Assembly (NCBI GenBank): GCA_030374805.1
Contig: JARGSG010000031.1
Location: 1 to 64,000 of the forward strand
Direction: 5' to 3'
DNA length: 64,000 nt
From: Gracilaria gracilis
Lineage: Eukaryota; Rhodophyta; Florideophyceae; Gracilariales; Gracilariaceae
Part shown: one piece after another, positions 20,060-31,800 of the stretch
How positions within the stretch are numbered: the first letter of the stretch is position 1
Layout: the number at the start of each line of letters is the position of its first letter
Made by a program: the position numbers and the translations under genes
The notes under the pieces: generated by a model
Told to the model about the DNA's origin: nothing
The model's input: only the letters and a program-made list of their open reading frames with translations
Database searches by the model: none

Positions 20060-23000
20060 CAGGCACCGACCCAGGTTTCATCACTGAAGAAAGATGGCCC
20101 CCCTCTTGCAACATTTTGTAGCTCTGCATGGCCAAACCGTAATGTTCGGAAACGCATAACCGCAGACCATATGGCTTCCTCCCGCTCTCATGGTTCCCGG
20201 GGAAAAATGAACTCGGTGTGGGACCTGGATTTGGATAACGAAGCTGAGACTGAAGCACGCACAGCAGTGGAAGGCAGTGTGTCCGACGCTCGTGATGCAA
20301 ATCATGGCATACTGCAGTCCATCGAGCAAGGATTCGAAATGTTCTTGGCTCGCATGGGAGGCGAGCCGGAATAAAAAGATATTCGCCTTTAAATCGAGGC
20401 CCTAGGTGGAAAAGATTTTGTAGGCAAAGACGACGAAGAGCTGGAGCTGGAACCGAAAGAAAAGGATGAACATGGGAAAGAACTGCACAGCCGCGATCTC
20501 GGAGAACACAGCCCGGTCCTGGACGATCATGATCGTTTGGATTTTGCGGACAATGCTGACAATGATCATAATGAATGAAGGGATCCTATGGAAAACGATT
20601 TGCTGTCGCAGTATCTTCTAAGCAACACAGTAGGCAATACAGGTGATGTGAGGAGAAAGAATCAAGAATTTGACGCGCTGCAAATCCCGGTGCCATTGGA
20701 ACCTATTATTCTTGAACCCGTACTTTTACCAGAGCTCATTTTACCAGAGAGAGCAGGATCGCTACCTAAAACAGTAGGAAACAGGGTGGATGACGAACTA
20801 TGTGAGAGTACAAGCGATGTGACTGAATGGATTCTCGGAGTTGACAACTTGATCGGAGGCCACGGACTCGTCGACGGCAACGATTCCAGAAACAACACAA
20901 ACTTTTGGCAAGTATGGCTTGCATTGTTTGAGTCGCAGGCACTCTGCAACTTGGCTGTAGCCGGTGGTCTATCAGATTCTGAAACACGAGTTGTTACCGG
21001 AATATGTCTGCGTCTCTTGGCTTGCGATCCCAACACGGACTTGCTATCGGTATTGATGAAGGAGCTAATCGACCTCAGAGAAACGCAGGTGCGCGCTTGG
21101 TATGAGTCATTGTTCATTTTCCTGCGTGCCAACGGCGATAACGCTGTGCCATTCCGACACAAGGCGATTGTGGGAATATGGACTGCGGCCATCCAGCGGG
21201 CAGTCGCATTCGACCGCCATGCGGAAGCGTGGCGTCGTATAAACAAGGCACTTGAGTCATGGTTTGCGGAGCTGATGCGCGACAAGACAGGCAAAGGCAA
21301 GAAGAAAGACGCGGGCAGTGAAAAGGCGTTGGTTTCGTATGTGTCCGGTCTCCTTGCCATCGGCGCCAATTCTGCTGTTCGTCGCGACACGGGGAGCAGC
21401 ATTAACGGCTCGAACAAGGTGGATGAACAAAATGGTCGCGCGCTATGCCCTGAGAACTGGGCGGCTGTTTGCAACGTTGTGAAGCACTTGTCAGAAGCAG
21501 TGAGCACCGAGCGCGATTCAGATCGCTTTGAGAACATGTTCAAATGGTTCATCAAGCTGTTCAGCGTGCATATGGCAGGGAGACTGTGGCGAGGGACTGA
21601 GGAAGTGCTTCTAGCAACATCGAAAGCCATCTCCGCGGTGGGCACGGTTAGGAAACAAAGTTGTTACTGCACAAGAGCGCCTTTTATAACGTCGAGGTTT
21701 GGCACGATGGGCATCGGCGCAGACCGAGTTGGCGTGGCAAAAGAGCTGACGACCCCCTGCGAGTGTCTGCTGTACGTGGGATGGCTGTATGCGCAGCGGA
21801 AGGAAGGGAACGTGATGAATCGAGCAATGACGGTGGTGAAGAGTGGCGCTTCATTCACAAATGGTGGCGGTTTGCACGCGGTTAATCATCATGTGGGTTT
21901 GCTGCTGACGATGGCTGACCGGTTGTCGTCGTGCTCAAAGAACGGGGAATATCTACTGTGCCGCATGCTGACGTCAAAGTGCGCGTCATTGCAGAGTGTA
22001 GCGGAGCATGTGGCCACCAACGGGGGCGAGAACGATCTCGGATGGAAGTCGGTAATAGAAGCTATCTGTATCCGAAGCAAGGTTTTGCTGCCGGAGGGGA
22101 AGAACGTCGGAGTGTACATGGAGTGGCTGTCACAGAACGTGGTGAAGAATCTGATGGTGATGCGCAAGTGCGGCGAGCGCACATTGGGCAAGAAAGCGAA
22201 CGGAGAGGTGTTGCGAGTGCAAGATGAGATGTTCTGCAGTCTTGCGATGAAGACGTTTGAAATGGTATCGGACATAGGACGACAGCTGAGCTGGAAGATG
22301 CAGGAGCAGCAGGAGGGTGAATTACACAACGGCATGATGGCGCTTGAGAAATTGTGGATGCATGTGGAAAGTTTGGGTAAGTTTGGGTTTGGAGTGGTGG
22401 GACAGATGGAAGCGCAGCGGCAGGAATGCATGGCGAAGAAGAGACATGTTGTGCTGGGCGGGTTGCTGCAGGTGATCAAACAGGTGCTGAGACTCGGTGT
22501 GGAGGTGCGCAGGGCGTGCGGCGACGGGGCAGAGGGCATGAGCAAGAGCTGCAAGAGCTGTTCGGGGAGGGCAATTCGGGTGCGGGGCGGCAAGTGGTGG
22601 AGGGGCTGGTGGTGATGGGGATGCTGCGCATGAAGAAGAGCGCGGCGGAGGAGGAGGAGGTGATGAGGCGGCAGGTGCGGCAACGCCCGAGCACGATGGT
22701 GGCGCTGCTGAGCTGCGAGCGATGGCTGCGCGAGCAGCAGGTCCGTGGAACGGGGGCAGAGTACGAGGCCGCATTGAAGCGAATACTAGAAGCATGTGTG
22801 GGAATTCTTTTACTGCTCACTGTCACTCGGTCGGGCGTTCGAGAGTACTTCTCGTCATTGAAGGGACCCAAAGAAGATGCTCTGAATTTGTATGATGAGA
22901 AACTACAGAGAGAACCGGATACGATCATTGAGTGTGACGTGAAGGGATATAGACCAGTGCGGAACGTTACGAACGCTTCCATCTCAGTACTGGAGCTGCG

Positions 23001-23367
23001 TTGGGAGAAGAGAGTTGAGCAAGGGAACTTTCCTCCGCCCATTCGGGAGATGCATCGATCACTGTGTGTACTACAGAAACACCAAGAGGTGCCCGAATCG
23101 ATGCTTCGACGGCGGCGAAAGTCGGCGTGCCCATGGAAAAGCGCGTGGGGGAGGACTTGCGCGCGACGTGGCTGCTCGCAGAGCCTTAAGGCGCACGCAC
23201 GCGTCGCTGCGGAGTACATTTTTCTGCGCGGCGCATGGCATGTTCACCAATGGCGGCTTGCACATCGCCATTACTGGAAATCTGTACCCCAAAAAATTAC
23301 CGCCAAAGTAAAAAAATCTGTAACCTCCTTACGGAGGGTGGTACAGATTGAAGTTCTGAACCCCTAA
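20060..23367 (+). pseudogene. Family X copy 1, 3' part
   Basis: Resumes after the MITE and plastid insert. WDLDLDNEAETEARTAVEGS and SDARDANHGILQSIEQGFEM align with copy 2; then in-frame stops TAA 20372-20374, TAA 20390-20392 and TGA 20576-20578 interrupt an otherwise continuous frame that runs on as 675 codons (20588-22615). This body is helical (LFESQALCNLAVAGGLSD, LPFRHKAI-type segment, ENWAAVCNVVKHLSEAVSTE) with no recognised domain. A frameshift near 22510-22600 moves the rest (helical, then Glu-rich) to another frame ending at 23367. This copy keeps about 300 C-terminal residues that copy 2 lacks. Codons become GC-rich beyond 22 kb. Confidence 0.75.
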
Positions 23368-23378
23368 ACCCCTAAAAA
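23359..23378. repeat. Short CCCCTAAA motif
   Basis: Two adjacent CCCCTAAA-like units, with ACCCCTAAAA again near 23400. Resembles plant-type telomere repeats but far too short to call a telomere; noted only as simple sequence. Confidence 0.3.
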
Positions 23379-25098
23379 CCACACATAATATGCTTATTAT
23401 GCACCCCTAAAAGGGTACAGATTCGACATCAATAGATCCGACATCAATATACCATTGTTACAAATGCAGGCAAGCGAAAGGCGGGTCGCAAGACGTGCCA
23501 CCGAGTTGATCTGATCAACGGGTTGATCGCCTTGACGGATGCGACCGGCCACCATCCGAGTCGCGCTCCTCAGCTCGTTCCCACGCGCGCGCCCTCGCCC
23601 CCACGCACTCGCGCCGCGTCAGCGATGAATTTCGCGCTCACCGCAATGTGCGGCTGGCTGCGTCCGCGCGGCCTGCGCGTCGGCGCGCTGCCCGCAGCTC
23701 GCCGTAGCACGCGCTGCGATCCGACGAGTACGACAAAAGGATCCTAGTTTCCAAGGGGCTATCGTTGCCATGTCTGCAGATGGTGCGTCCGGCGCGGCGT
23801 TGCATGAGACTTGGTACCGATAAGCTCCTGTCTGACAATGACAGCAAATGGATCTACCGTAACAGAGAGCATGGAATGATGTCCGCTGCGGCTTCTGTTG
23901 GTGTGATCTTACTCTGGGATGTCGAAACGCCGCCCAACGCGGCGTGCTCCCCGTGCCCCGTGCGCTGCTGCCAACGCGCGCGAGGCGTAACTTTTCCATG
24001 CCCCGCTTTGTCATGCGCGGTGTAGAGCAGCACGCATATAATCAGGTCGAGCTCATCGATTTGGTGTCAGACCCCGAGCAGCAACAAGAGCATCACGAGC
24101 AACCACGACAGTTTGATGCGCCGGAGACGCATCAGCAGCATCCCTCCACCGCGTTGTCCGACTCGTCCGCCAAACAGTCGCCATCATCGTCTGAGCGCAC
24201 TCCTCTTTCCGAGCACAACTCGGCCTCTGCACACACCCGGCTTGCGAGGACACCCCTGCCTCCGAGCACATTCCGGCCTCCAAGCACACCCCGGCCTCCG
24301 AGCAGTTGTGGTGAATGTATTAGAAGAACCTGCCGCTTGGAAGGAAAGTGCGTATTGCAGCATTCTGTAACAAGGAATGGCATGGGACTGACGTAACGTT
24401 CGTGAAGCGACAATATTGTTTCCTCGGGCGGGCTGTAGGTATGGCTTTTTGGTTTGGTTCACGTGGTGCACATATCTTGACCTGGCTGATTTTTGTTCTC
24501 TAAGCGTGTGTTGTTGTGGCGCTCTTGACTTCGTTCTTGTTGCTGAAACGTCATCTGATGCCCTTTCCGGTGTTCTCGTGGCGAATACATATCTACTTCC
24601 TCGTTTCTTTCGATTGCGTGAGTCGTACATATTGTAATTCTAGTCAATGGGTATATGCGGTACTTAATTATGGTAACCGACGTCGCTCCTTCTCTCTTGA
24701 TCCCTTAAGTTCACCCAGACCGAGCGAACAGAAGAGCCAGACTACCTCGGAGGGTGGTTAGGCGGCGCCAGGGGCGTTGAGGAGCAAAGGTTCAACCTCA
24801 TGGGACTTTTGTCTGCCTCATGCTCGTCGCTTCTATGCCTGGTATTTTTATCTGGATGATGTCTTGCTGGTGTTGAAACTGAGTACTCAGAAAGCAAGAG
24901 GTTTTGTTCGCCGGGAAGGCTCTGAATCGGAGCTTCGCAGGTCTCGGAAACCAAAAACGTGAGTGGCACTCCATTCAGAGAAAGCTACATACCCCAGAAG
25001 CCGGTTCTAACCCTACAAACCAGAGCCATGTCGAACACAACACTTGGTTAACATCACTTCGCATGCTTCCGCTTTCTATGCATAGAAGATTAGTTAGC
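23379..25098. other. Non-coding stretch
   Basis: No recognisable gene. Frames at 23.5-24.4 kb are GC- or Pro/Ser-rich on both strands. Around 24240-24305 an 18-bp imperfect repeat (GCCTCCGAGCACA-type) occurs about four times. Confidence 0.4.
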
Positions 25099-25583
25099 TT
25101 ACCTGTGCGCACGACACCGAGGGTCGTAGCGTTCGATTACAGCACGCACCGCCGTACCGCGCCCATCTACGCGTAAAATCATGTTGCGAACTGTGCTGCG
25201 CTCGGAAGCCTCACACTCGCGGTCACGGCGATCGCTGAGGAATATGCTACGGCTTTGTTCGTTAGCATAGTTTGTTTGTTCGCACTGACGGCTTTCAGAG
25301 TAGTCGAGTGGTCTGGTTGGCACACTGTCCGGCTTCTGGGTAGCACTCGCAGCACCGTGCCGGCGTTTACTGTTCTTTCTGCAGCCTGGGGTTTTCCAAC
25401 GCTTCAAAGTCCCTGCAAGCCGACAGCATGAGATACCGCAGTACTTGCCATTCCGGAACCTTTTAACACATGAAGCTGTTAGCATTCGACCTGTCTCCAT
25501 TCTTTCAGGAATTAGCCGCGATGAAGGGTTCACACTTACTTGCCGTTGTGCTCTTTCCCGCACACCTCGCATGAGATGGCCAT
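25099..25583 (-). CDS. Small zinc-finger protein with one spliceosomal intron
   Basis: ATG at 25583. Exon 1 (25583-25540) codes MAISCEVCGKEHNGK; exon 2 (25459-25099) continues FRNGKYCGISCCRLAGTLKR and on to a stop, 134 residues in all. Splicing completes a C-x2-C-x13-C-x3-C finger with GKYC in the expected place and keeps frame, which is strong support for the intron. After the finger comes a very basic stretch (KRWKTPGCRKNSKRRH), then a charged, Arg/Glu-rich tail. Same finger spacing as the gene at 17062. Likely a nucleic-acid-binding protein, by inference only. This is one of the few loci here with no lesion. Confidence 0.6.
25460..25539 (-). other. GT-AG intron, 80 bp
   Basis: On the minus strand it starts GTAAGTGTG, has a branch-type GCTAACA about 20 bases before the end and finishes TTAAAAG. 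Removal joins AA and G into a Lys codon and restores the zinc finger. Confidence 0.75.
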
Positions 25584-25763
25584 TTGTGTGCGTTGATCGT
25601 CATTGACGAAAAACTTTGGGAATGTGCTGCTTGCTACATGAGTTTTCTCCGTCTGGTGTGAGACTCTTCACGCAAGTTGAAACGCAAGCACCACAGTATT
25701 ACCTTTCGTTCCATACCGGACGCCAACACTGTGTCATTTCTCGGTTATCTGTAGCAATTCAGT

Positions 25764-26416
25764 TTGTTTCTAAAGTCATACTACGCTGTGTTTCGCGCCG
25801 TTGCCTGCCGTGTGGAATGGATTCAACGTGAGGGTGTTTTGATTCAGCCCACTGGCAAGCAGCCGCTTGCTACTGTGCATGGTCTTGCGCCGGAGCTGTT
25901 GCGCGCTGAGCCCGTCGCGCTTAATGCCTTGGCCGAAGCCTGTGGCGTTGCGACTGCCGCGCATGATGCTGTCAAGCTTGTTCGCAGTGCCGCTTGGAAT
26001 GGCCGCCTGACTGGGCTTAGAATGACCACCTGGCCATGACCAGGAAGAAGCCACCTGGCCTTCGCATGGTGCATAAGTATGCAGCCACTGTTGGTGGCAT
26101 GGATCCGCATCGCTTTGACCTCACTTCGCCCATGCTCAAGAACAACCACCTCAAGGCTGCTGGCAGCATATCTGAAGCGTTTCCTGCTGTCAAGGCTCTC
26201 GCCGGCTTCACTGCCAAAGTCGATGTCGAGGTTTCCACTTTGTCACAGGCTGTTTCCTCCTGCGAAGCCGGAAACGAAATTATCCTGCTTGACAACTTCC
26301 CTCCACAGCGTAGAAGGGATACAATGCCGGTCATCAGGCTTCAATTCCCTAATGTCACCATTGAGTCCAGTGGCGGTATAACACCGCAATCTTTGAAGGA
26401 CTTTCCGATCGAATAG
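25764..26416 (+). pseudogene. nadC: Nicotinate-nucleotide pyrophosphorylase (quinolinate phosphoribosyltransferase) fragment
   Basis: The enzyme makes nicotinate mononucleotide from quinolinate in NAD synthesis. The first frame (25764-26039) shows REGVLI, then LLRAEPVALNALAEACGVAT, the family's ERxALN...GIAT block. The next frame (26036-26416) has TRKKPPGLRMVHKYAATVGG with the catalytic TRKT-P-G-LR loop (TRKK here) then DPHRFDLTSPMLKNNHL, EIILLDNF and ESSGGIT. A 22-base partly duplicated insert (around 26016-26038; ACCACCTGGCC/GCCACCTGGCC) shifts the frame right before TRK. Both the N-terminal domain start and the C-terminus after SGGIT are missing. Conclusion: truncated pseudogene. Confidence 0.85.
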
Positions 26417-27844
26417 ACCTTTTTAAGTAAGGGAAAACTGGACTTTTTCAAAATAAGAGAAGACTTTGCAGTACTGCCTTGTTTATTGCGTGCGTCAGTT
26501 GTCGGTGGTGTTGTATGGTGTGATGCGCAGATTGCGCGCGCCAAGTCGCGCCACGTGCCGTGCTGTGCAACGCATCTGGCCGCGGCCGCGCGCGACGTAA
26601 CATTACAGTATGATACGTATGGTACTCACGTGTGCGGTTTGTGGTCGGCTTCATTACATCGTCTCCAATAAACACCGCCGTCTCATAGATAGTGTAAAGT
26701 TATCTTACATGTGCCTCGCAGCTGTCGAAGCCTCAGCCGCCGCGGCCATTGCGCACTGCTGCGTCATCGAGCTGTGCCACATCTGCTCCAGTCCGTCTTT
26801 CTCGTCGAGTAATACTACCGCCTCCTCCTCCGCCGCCGCCTCTGGCGACCGCCGCTGTCGCCGCTGACGCATCTCGCCGCCGCTGTCGCCTCTGGCCACC
26901 ACCACAGCCGCTCGTGCTGCGCGTCGTGCCACGCGTCGTGCCGCGCCGCGTGCGTGCCGCCCGTCGTCACGCAGCGGCCGTGCGTAGCGCCGCCTCCGCC
27001 ACACCGCTGCCACTCGGCTGTTGAGCTGCACGCAGAGCTGGCCGACGACGCGGGCTTCTTCAGCTACGACGCCTCACTGCTGGCTGGCGCCTAGCGGGAG
27101 CCTCGAGAGCGCCGCCGTAGCCAACAGCATCGCGAGCGCCGCGAGCGCCGTGAGCGCGAGCGTTGGCGCAGCGACAGCGCGTGGGCGCTGGATACGCGCC
27201 CATATTTCGCGGACCGTGCCGCGATCGTTCACGTCGCGCTGGTCGCGAGAGGGTGCACTGTCGCCAAGACCCCTCGTAGCCGGCTGGCACGGAGTGTCGC
27301 TGGCAGCCGGATGGGTGGCCGTCTGCATGCACATCGCTGGACGAAGATGCTGATGGCGCGCGTGACGGTTCTTGACACGGCGGTGACGAGTCTACCACGC
27401 TTCAACCGTCCTTGCGCGAAGGTACGATGCCACCGACAAAGCACCCGTCGCCACTGCCTACGACGGATCGCCGCCGGGTGAGCGCCCGTCGCTCCAAGCA
27501 GCGCGACGTGGAGAGCGGCGCTGGTGGCAAAGCCACGAGCGACGATGCGCTGTCCATCGGCGATGGGGCGGCGTACGGCTGCTCGCGCTTCCTGGCTGGC
27601 GCCGTTCTGGCACCGTTCTGAGTGTGGTGGCACTGCCATGTTGGGCAGCCGTCCTGCTCGCGCACACGCAGTGCTGCGCGGAGAGAGGCGCGCTCACAGT
27701 CAGACAGAGGCTGTACTCGTTTCGCTCCGGCTTAGTAGTGAGCTTGGTAGTGCAGACGTTTGTGCTGGCGGTGGTGCTGGTGTTCAGCTTCACGAAGCGC
27801 TGACGTGGTTTTTTTCTAATGCACGCCTGTGACGCGTTTCATTT
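26417..27844. other. GC-rich non-coding region
   Basis: Overlapping Ala/Arg-rich frames on all six frames, driven by GCC/CGC runs (26810-27000). No recognisable gene. Confidence 0.4.
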
Positions 27845-28253
27845 ACGAGAGAGTTAGACGCCGCCATGGTCAAGGGTGGCGGTACGGAATGTGTCATTCT
27901 CGGACTCTCGGAAAGTGTTCACATTGCACAGTTCAAGAAGAGCGTTCATACTATTGCCATGAAGGTCGCTTATGCGCTACAGCACGCTTCATTGGGGGTT
28001 ATCTGTTTCATCGGCGAGCTGCTGGAGCAGCGTGAGAGCGGCCAGATCATCGCCGTGTGCCAACGCCTGGTGCAAGCGCTCAGTGACGCCATCTCTTACG
28101 GGAGCCAGCTCGTGATTGCGTATGCCGGTGTGGGCCATTGGCACGGGCAAGGAGCCAACGCCCGGGCAGGCGGAGCAAGTTCATGCGGCAGTGCGTGTGT
28201 GGCTGGCCAACAATGTCTCGCCGCAGGGGGCGGCCAGTACTAGGGTTCTTTAA
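27845..28253 (+). pseudogene. TPI: Triosephosphate isomerase fragment with both catalytic residues lost
   Basis: Glycolytic TIM-barrel enzyme. The frame from 27866 reads CVILGLSESVHI where TPI has ILGHSERR (catalytic His95 is Leu here), then VICFIGELLEQRESGQ and VIAYA. A 2-base loss at about 28123 removes the catalytic Glu of [10 protein letters not shown] and shifts the frame; [20 protein letters not shown] and [14 protein letters not shown] then follow in the new frame to a TAA at 28251-28253. The N-terminal third and the C-terminal phosphate-binding loops are absent. Clearly a dead internal fragment. Confidence 0.9.
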
Positions 28254-30752
28254 GGAGGGAGCGTGTCGCCTAATGAGTTATAAACACAACGACAACAGGC
28301 CACCATGCCTTTGGGCATAAAACCTGAATTGCAAACGGCAAGAATGCTGCTCCATTTCAGATGTCCTCAGTATCTACTGTTGACCTTTTTGTAATAACAA
28401 CTTCGTTTCGATCACGCTCTTTACTGCACATTGCGACCTCAATTCGTTTAACAAAAAAGGGCGAGGATTTGCTAAAGAATTAGTTTGTTTTGCTGCGGAG
28501 AAAACATATCCTAGCAATTTTCTGCGGTTGGTTTGGATGAAGTAGAAGAACTTAAGCAAGTGTCCGGTTCACAGTCAGAATAACATATTTCGCAACCGAC
28601 GAAAAAATTGAAAGCACATCATTGTTTACTGAACAAATGACGGTGCCCTTAGAAGCGGTTGGCGGGCTCGTTTGACAGCAGAAACAGCTTACAACAATAT
28701 GATGCTTGGGATGAAGCCCGCAGCCGTTACATACGGATGTGTAATCGTCTACAGAACCTAATAGTGACGAAAAGAAAGGGCCAACAACTTTATGATTCGG
28801 CGACAAGCTCCTGTCTGTAAGAGCTGTGTCCACATTGCTTTCGGCAAAGTAATGTTCTGGCGTTGGCTGTGGCGGGTTCATTTGGAAGAAGCTCCGCTTC
28901 CCCATTATATTCTTGATGCTAAGGCTCATATGGTATCGTTCGTTTTCCAAGGGTTTCTTTCCAGATCCAAGTGGTTCCGTGTTGCAGCAACTAGCATTGT
29001 CCAGTGTCGTCAGCTGCGCATGGTAAAACCAATTTAGGTCATTAATCGCTGGAAGCCCCGGGCATGCCCTTGCGTCTTGTACGGCCTGTCCAGGCGACCA
29101 CGTATGCTTAGCTTTGAAGATCGTGAAGCTTTTGATTGCTCTTCGCGAAGTTTTTGTACACACGCCCAACGGGCATGCGAAAAAGTTGTGGTTCGGACAG
29201 TTAATCTTTATCTACCAGAACTACCGCAGATGAACCAACGTTCTCATGATCGAGCATAGATGCTTCACTGGTCGCCTGGCGCCCACCGAGATCCACATCC
29301 GTTGAACCACCCTGATGTTTAGTTAGCCGGTGACTCCGTGCCCTTCGTTGAACCCCCCCCCCCCCTTCTCGAGCTGGCACTTCGACGTCCCACCCATCGT
29401 ACACACACGGTGCCGGCTGCGTCACACCAACATGCCGCATATACCTGGGGATGGTACACTCCAGCGGCTGCGCTTCTATACCCCCAACCTCCGTGTTTGG
29501 CGCCACAGAACGATACACCAGCCCAGTGCAAAGTGGCTGGTACCCATCCACAGCCTTACGTCCACCCAGAGTAGACATGATTTAGTTGGACGCCCATGAC
29601 ATTCACCTAACGCAGTATGCCAGGCAAGCGTCATCACTCAGCACGTGCCACACAAAACTGAGTCTCTGGATGGCACATTAGATCAAGTAGCCCCCCGCAT
29701 TGGGTAGCCCCCATTGGGAGCTCAATCTCGTTGAACTTGAGCCACCGATAGTGCCGCCCTCTTTACTAAACCTAAAGCACCGCCCTCCACCATTCACACC
29801 CTCTCCTTTCCCTTAAGAGCGGAAGCGCACACGGTTTCAAAGGCGCCTTCCCCCGCACGAAAAAGACACTGAACACGGTCACGGCGTTTAGAAGCATGTG
29901 GATGGGGCCCACGTTAAGAACGACGGAGCAGCGAAACGCCAGATTTGACGCGCTTTGCGTGGGCGTTGGCGGCGCGATGATCCCCTTGCAAGTGGCGGCG
30001 CTAAATCGAGAGCATTTACGTGTCCATGGTGCGCTTGCGTGGCTAAAAGCGGGGTGTGTTGAACTGGCGCTGGAGCGACGGCGAGAGGGTGCGATCGACA
30101 CTGCGGTGGCCACCGGCGATATGAAGAGATGGCCGTTTCGTCGGCAATTACGAAGAGAGTGAAGATTGCGACAAAGGCAATAGCGGCGAAGAACGCAAGG
30201 TCCAGATGGGCTACAACTGCGGTGGCGGCAAGGTCAGCACGATGGCGATGAAGGCCACAACGGCGATAGCAGCAAGGAGAACGACAAAGACGACGACGGC
30301 GACATGAGCGCGTGCCAAAAATTTTCATCGTCATCCTACCACCATGCGGCGCGTCTTTTGCAGCCGCGGCGAGGCGTACTTTTGGGGGACGGTACCAGCG
30401 GCAGGGACAAATGCAGACGCTCAAAAAGGTACATTTGGCGGCGGCGGAAGCGATGGCTGACACGGTATGTCTCTGTGGATGATGGCGGGGGTGGGCGTCA
30501 AGTAGCAGTTGACCGGCGACGGCAGCGGGTTGGCGGAGAGGTGCATTCCGCGAACAGCCACATGGTGTAAGTCGAGCTCTGCCGCATCGGTAGAGCTCGG
30601 CAATGCCGATGATGTACGGTACTGCATCTCCGGGCGTGCACGGCGCTTGTTGCAGTTATTGAAAACTGAAGGGCGCATGTCATGCGCGCGCAAGCGCAGG
30701 TGCAATGTGTACCAACGGTGCGCCGTGTACATGTGTCTCGTTCTGGTCGACA
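28254..30752. other. No gene recognised
   Basis: A 205-codon minus-strand frame (29169-28552) has clustered Cys (CNGCGLHPKHHIVVSCFCC) but no ATG near its start and no known family. A run of 13 C (29353-29365) lies inside 29201-29578. From 29.8 kb the sequence is GC-rich with GGCGAC-type short repeats. Confidence 0.35.
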
Positions 30753-30806
30753 ACGGCCGCCGGCAAATCTACGCACCGTAGATTGCGTAGATTTGCCGGC
30801 GGCCGT
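30753..30806. repeat. 23-bp perfect inverted repeat, 8-base loop
   Basis: ACGGCCGCCGGCAAATCTAC (start of left arm, 30753-30775) is exactly complementary to 30784-30806. GTCGACAAC flanks the left arm and recurs just after the right arm, so the structure has direct-repeat context as well. Confidence 0.97.
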
Positions 30807-31407
30807 CGACAACCTATACATATCTACCGTGCGTCGCTATGTTCCTCCGCCACGGTGCGAGCTCAACTCGAGCATGGGTGTTCTCTCACGAATCGTGAAA
30901 TCGCGCTCACACCCTTCATTGTTTACTTTCACACGCAGCGGTGATGCAGCACGAGCGCGTGATGCGCTTCAACGAGCTGTTCGAGGAGATCTTCGCCGAG
31001 GTAACAGGCGAGCGCAGCGGACAGCGCACGTTGAATAAGGCGACGCAGTAGGCGAAGACGCACAACGTGCTGGTAAACTTTAACAACTGTGAGCGCGACG
31101 CGAGCTTTGACTGATGGCGTTTTCTCACCGCGTTAAATACACATTTCGGCCATGCAAAGGGCCTTTCCCCCCCTCGCTGCCTCTTTCAGTGCGTCGGGCC
31201 TGCTACTGCCGCCTGTCTTCCCAACCGGTTCGGTCTTCGTCGGCCGCAGCGGCGGCGGCGGCACCCACGCCGTGCGCCACCGCCGTGCTGCAGCAGTACG
31301 CGGCGCTACCGCCGCCCGTCGTGCCGCCGGCCTGCGATGCCTCGCCGCTCGCCAACGCGCCCTACACAGTGTGCAGCTAATGCGCGCGACTCGCGCTGCA
31401 ACACGAC
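30807..31407. other. GC-rich region, no gene recognised
   Basis: A plus-strand stretch around 30950-31020 (RFNELFEEIFAEVTGE in one frame) is less repetitive than its surroundings but I cannot link it to a family. Confidence 0.3.
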
Positions 31408-31800
31408 GGCGCGGTGGTGATGGCGCGATGGCGGTGATGGCGCGACAGCGATGATGGCGCAACGGCGGCGATGGCGCAACGGCAGCGATTGCGCAGCGGC
31501 GGCGATGGCGCAACGGTCGCGATGGCGCAACGGTGGCGATGGCGCGACGACGGCGATGGCGCAACGGTGGCGATGACGCGACGACGGCGATGGCGCAACG
31601 GCGGCGAAGGCGCAACGGCGGAGATGGCGCAACGGCGGTGATGGCGCAACGGCGGTGATGGCGCAACGGCGGCGATGGCGCAACGGCGGCGATGGCGCAA
31701 CGGCGGTGGCAGTGCGACGGCGATGGCGGTGCGATGGCGCTGGCGGTGCGACAGCGGTGGCAGTGCGACAGCGGTGGCAGTGCGACGGCGGTGGCGGCAG
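31408..31800. repeat. 17-bp minisatellite
   Basis: Unit GATGGCGCAACGGCGGC and variants, about 17-20 copies, then a GGTGGCAGTGCGAC-type variant array to about 31800. Three units make 51 bases, so all frames on both strands stay open and give 17-residue protein periodicities; these are not genes. Confidence 0.9.

Noticed and set aside
20662..21645. 327-codon minus-strand frame
   Set aside because: Shadow of the family X frame; the plus strand is supported by the paralogue.
23359..23410. Interstitial telomere
   Set aside because: Just two or three CCCCTAAA-like units; too short.
31408..31800. CRISPR-like array
   Set aside because: Units of 17 bp are directly tandem with no unique spacers; it is a minisatellite.
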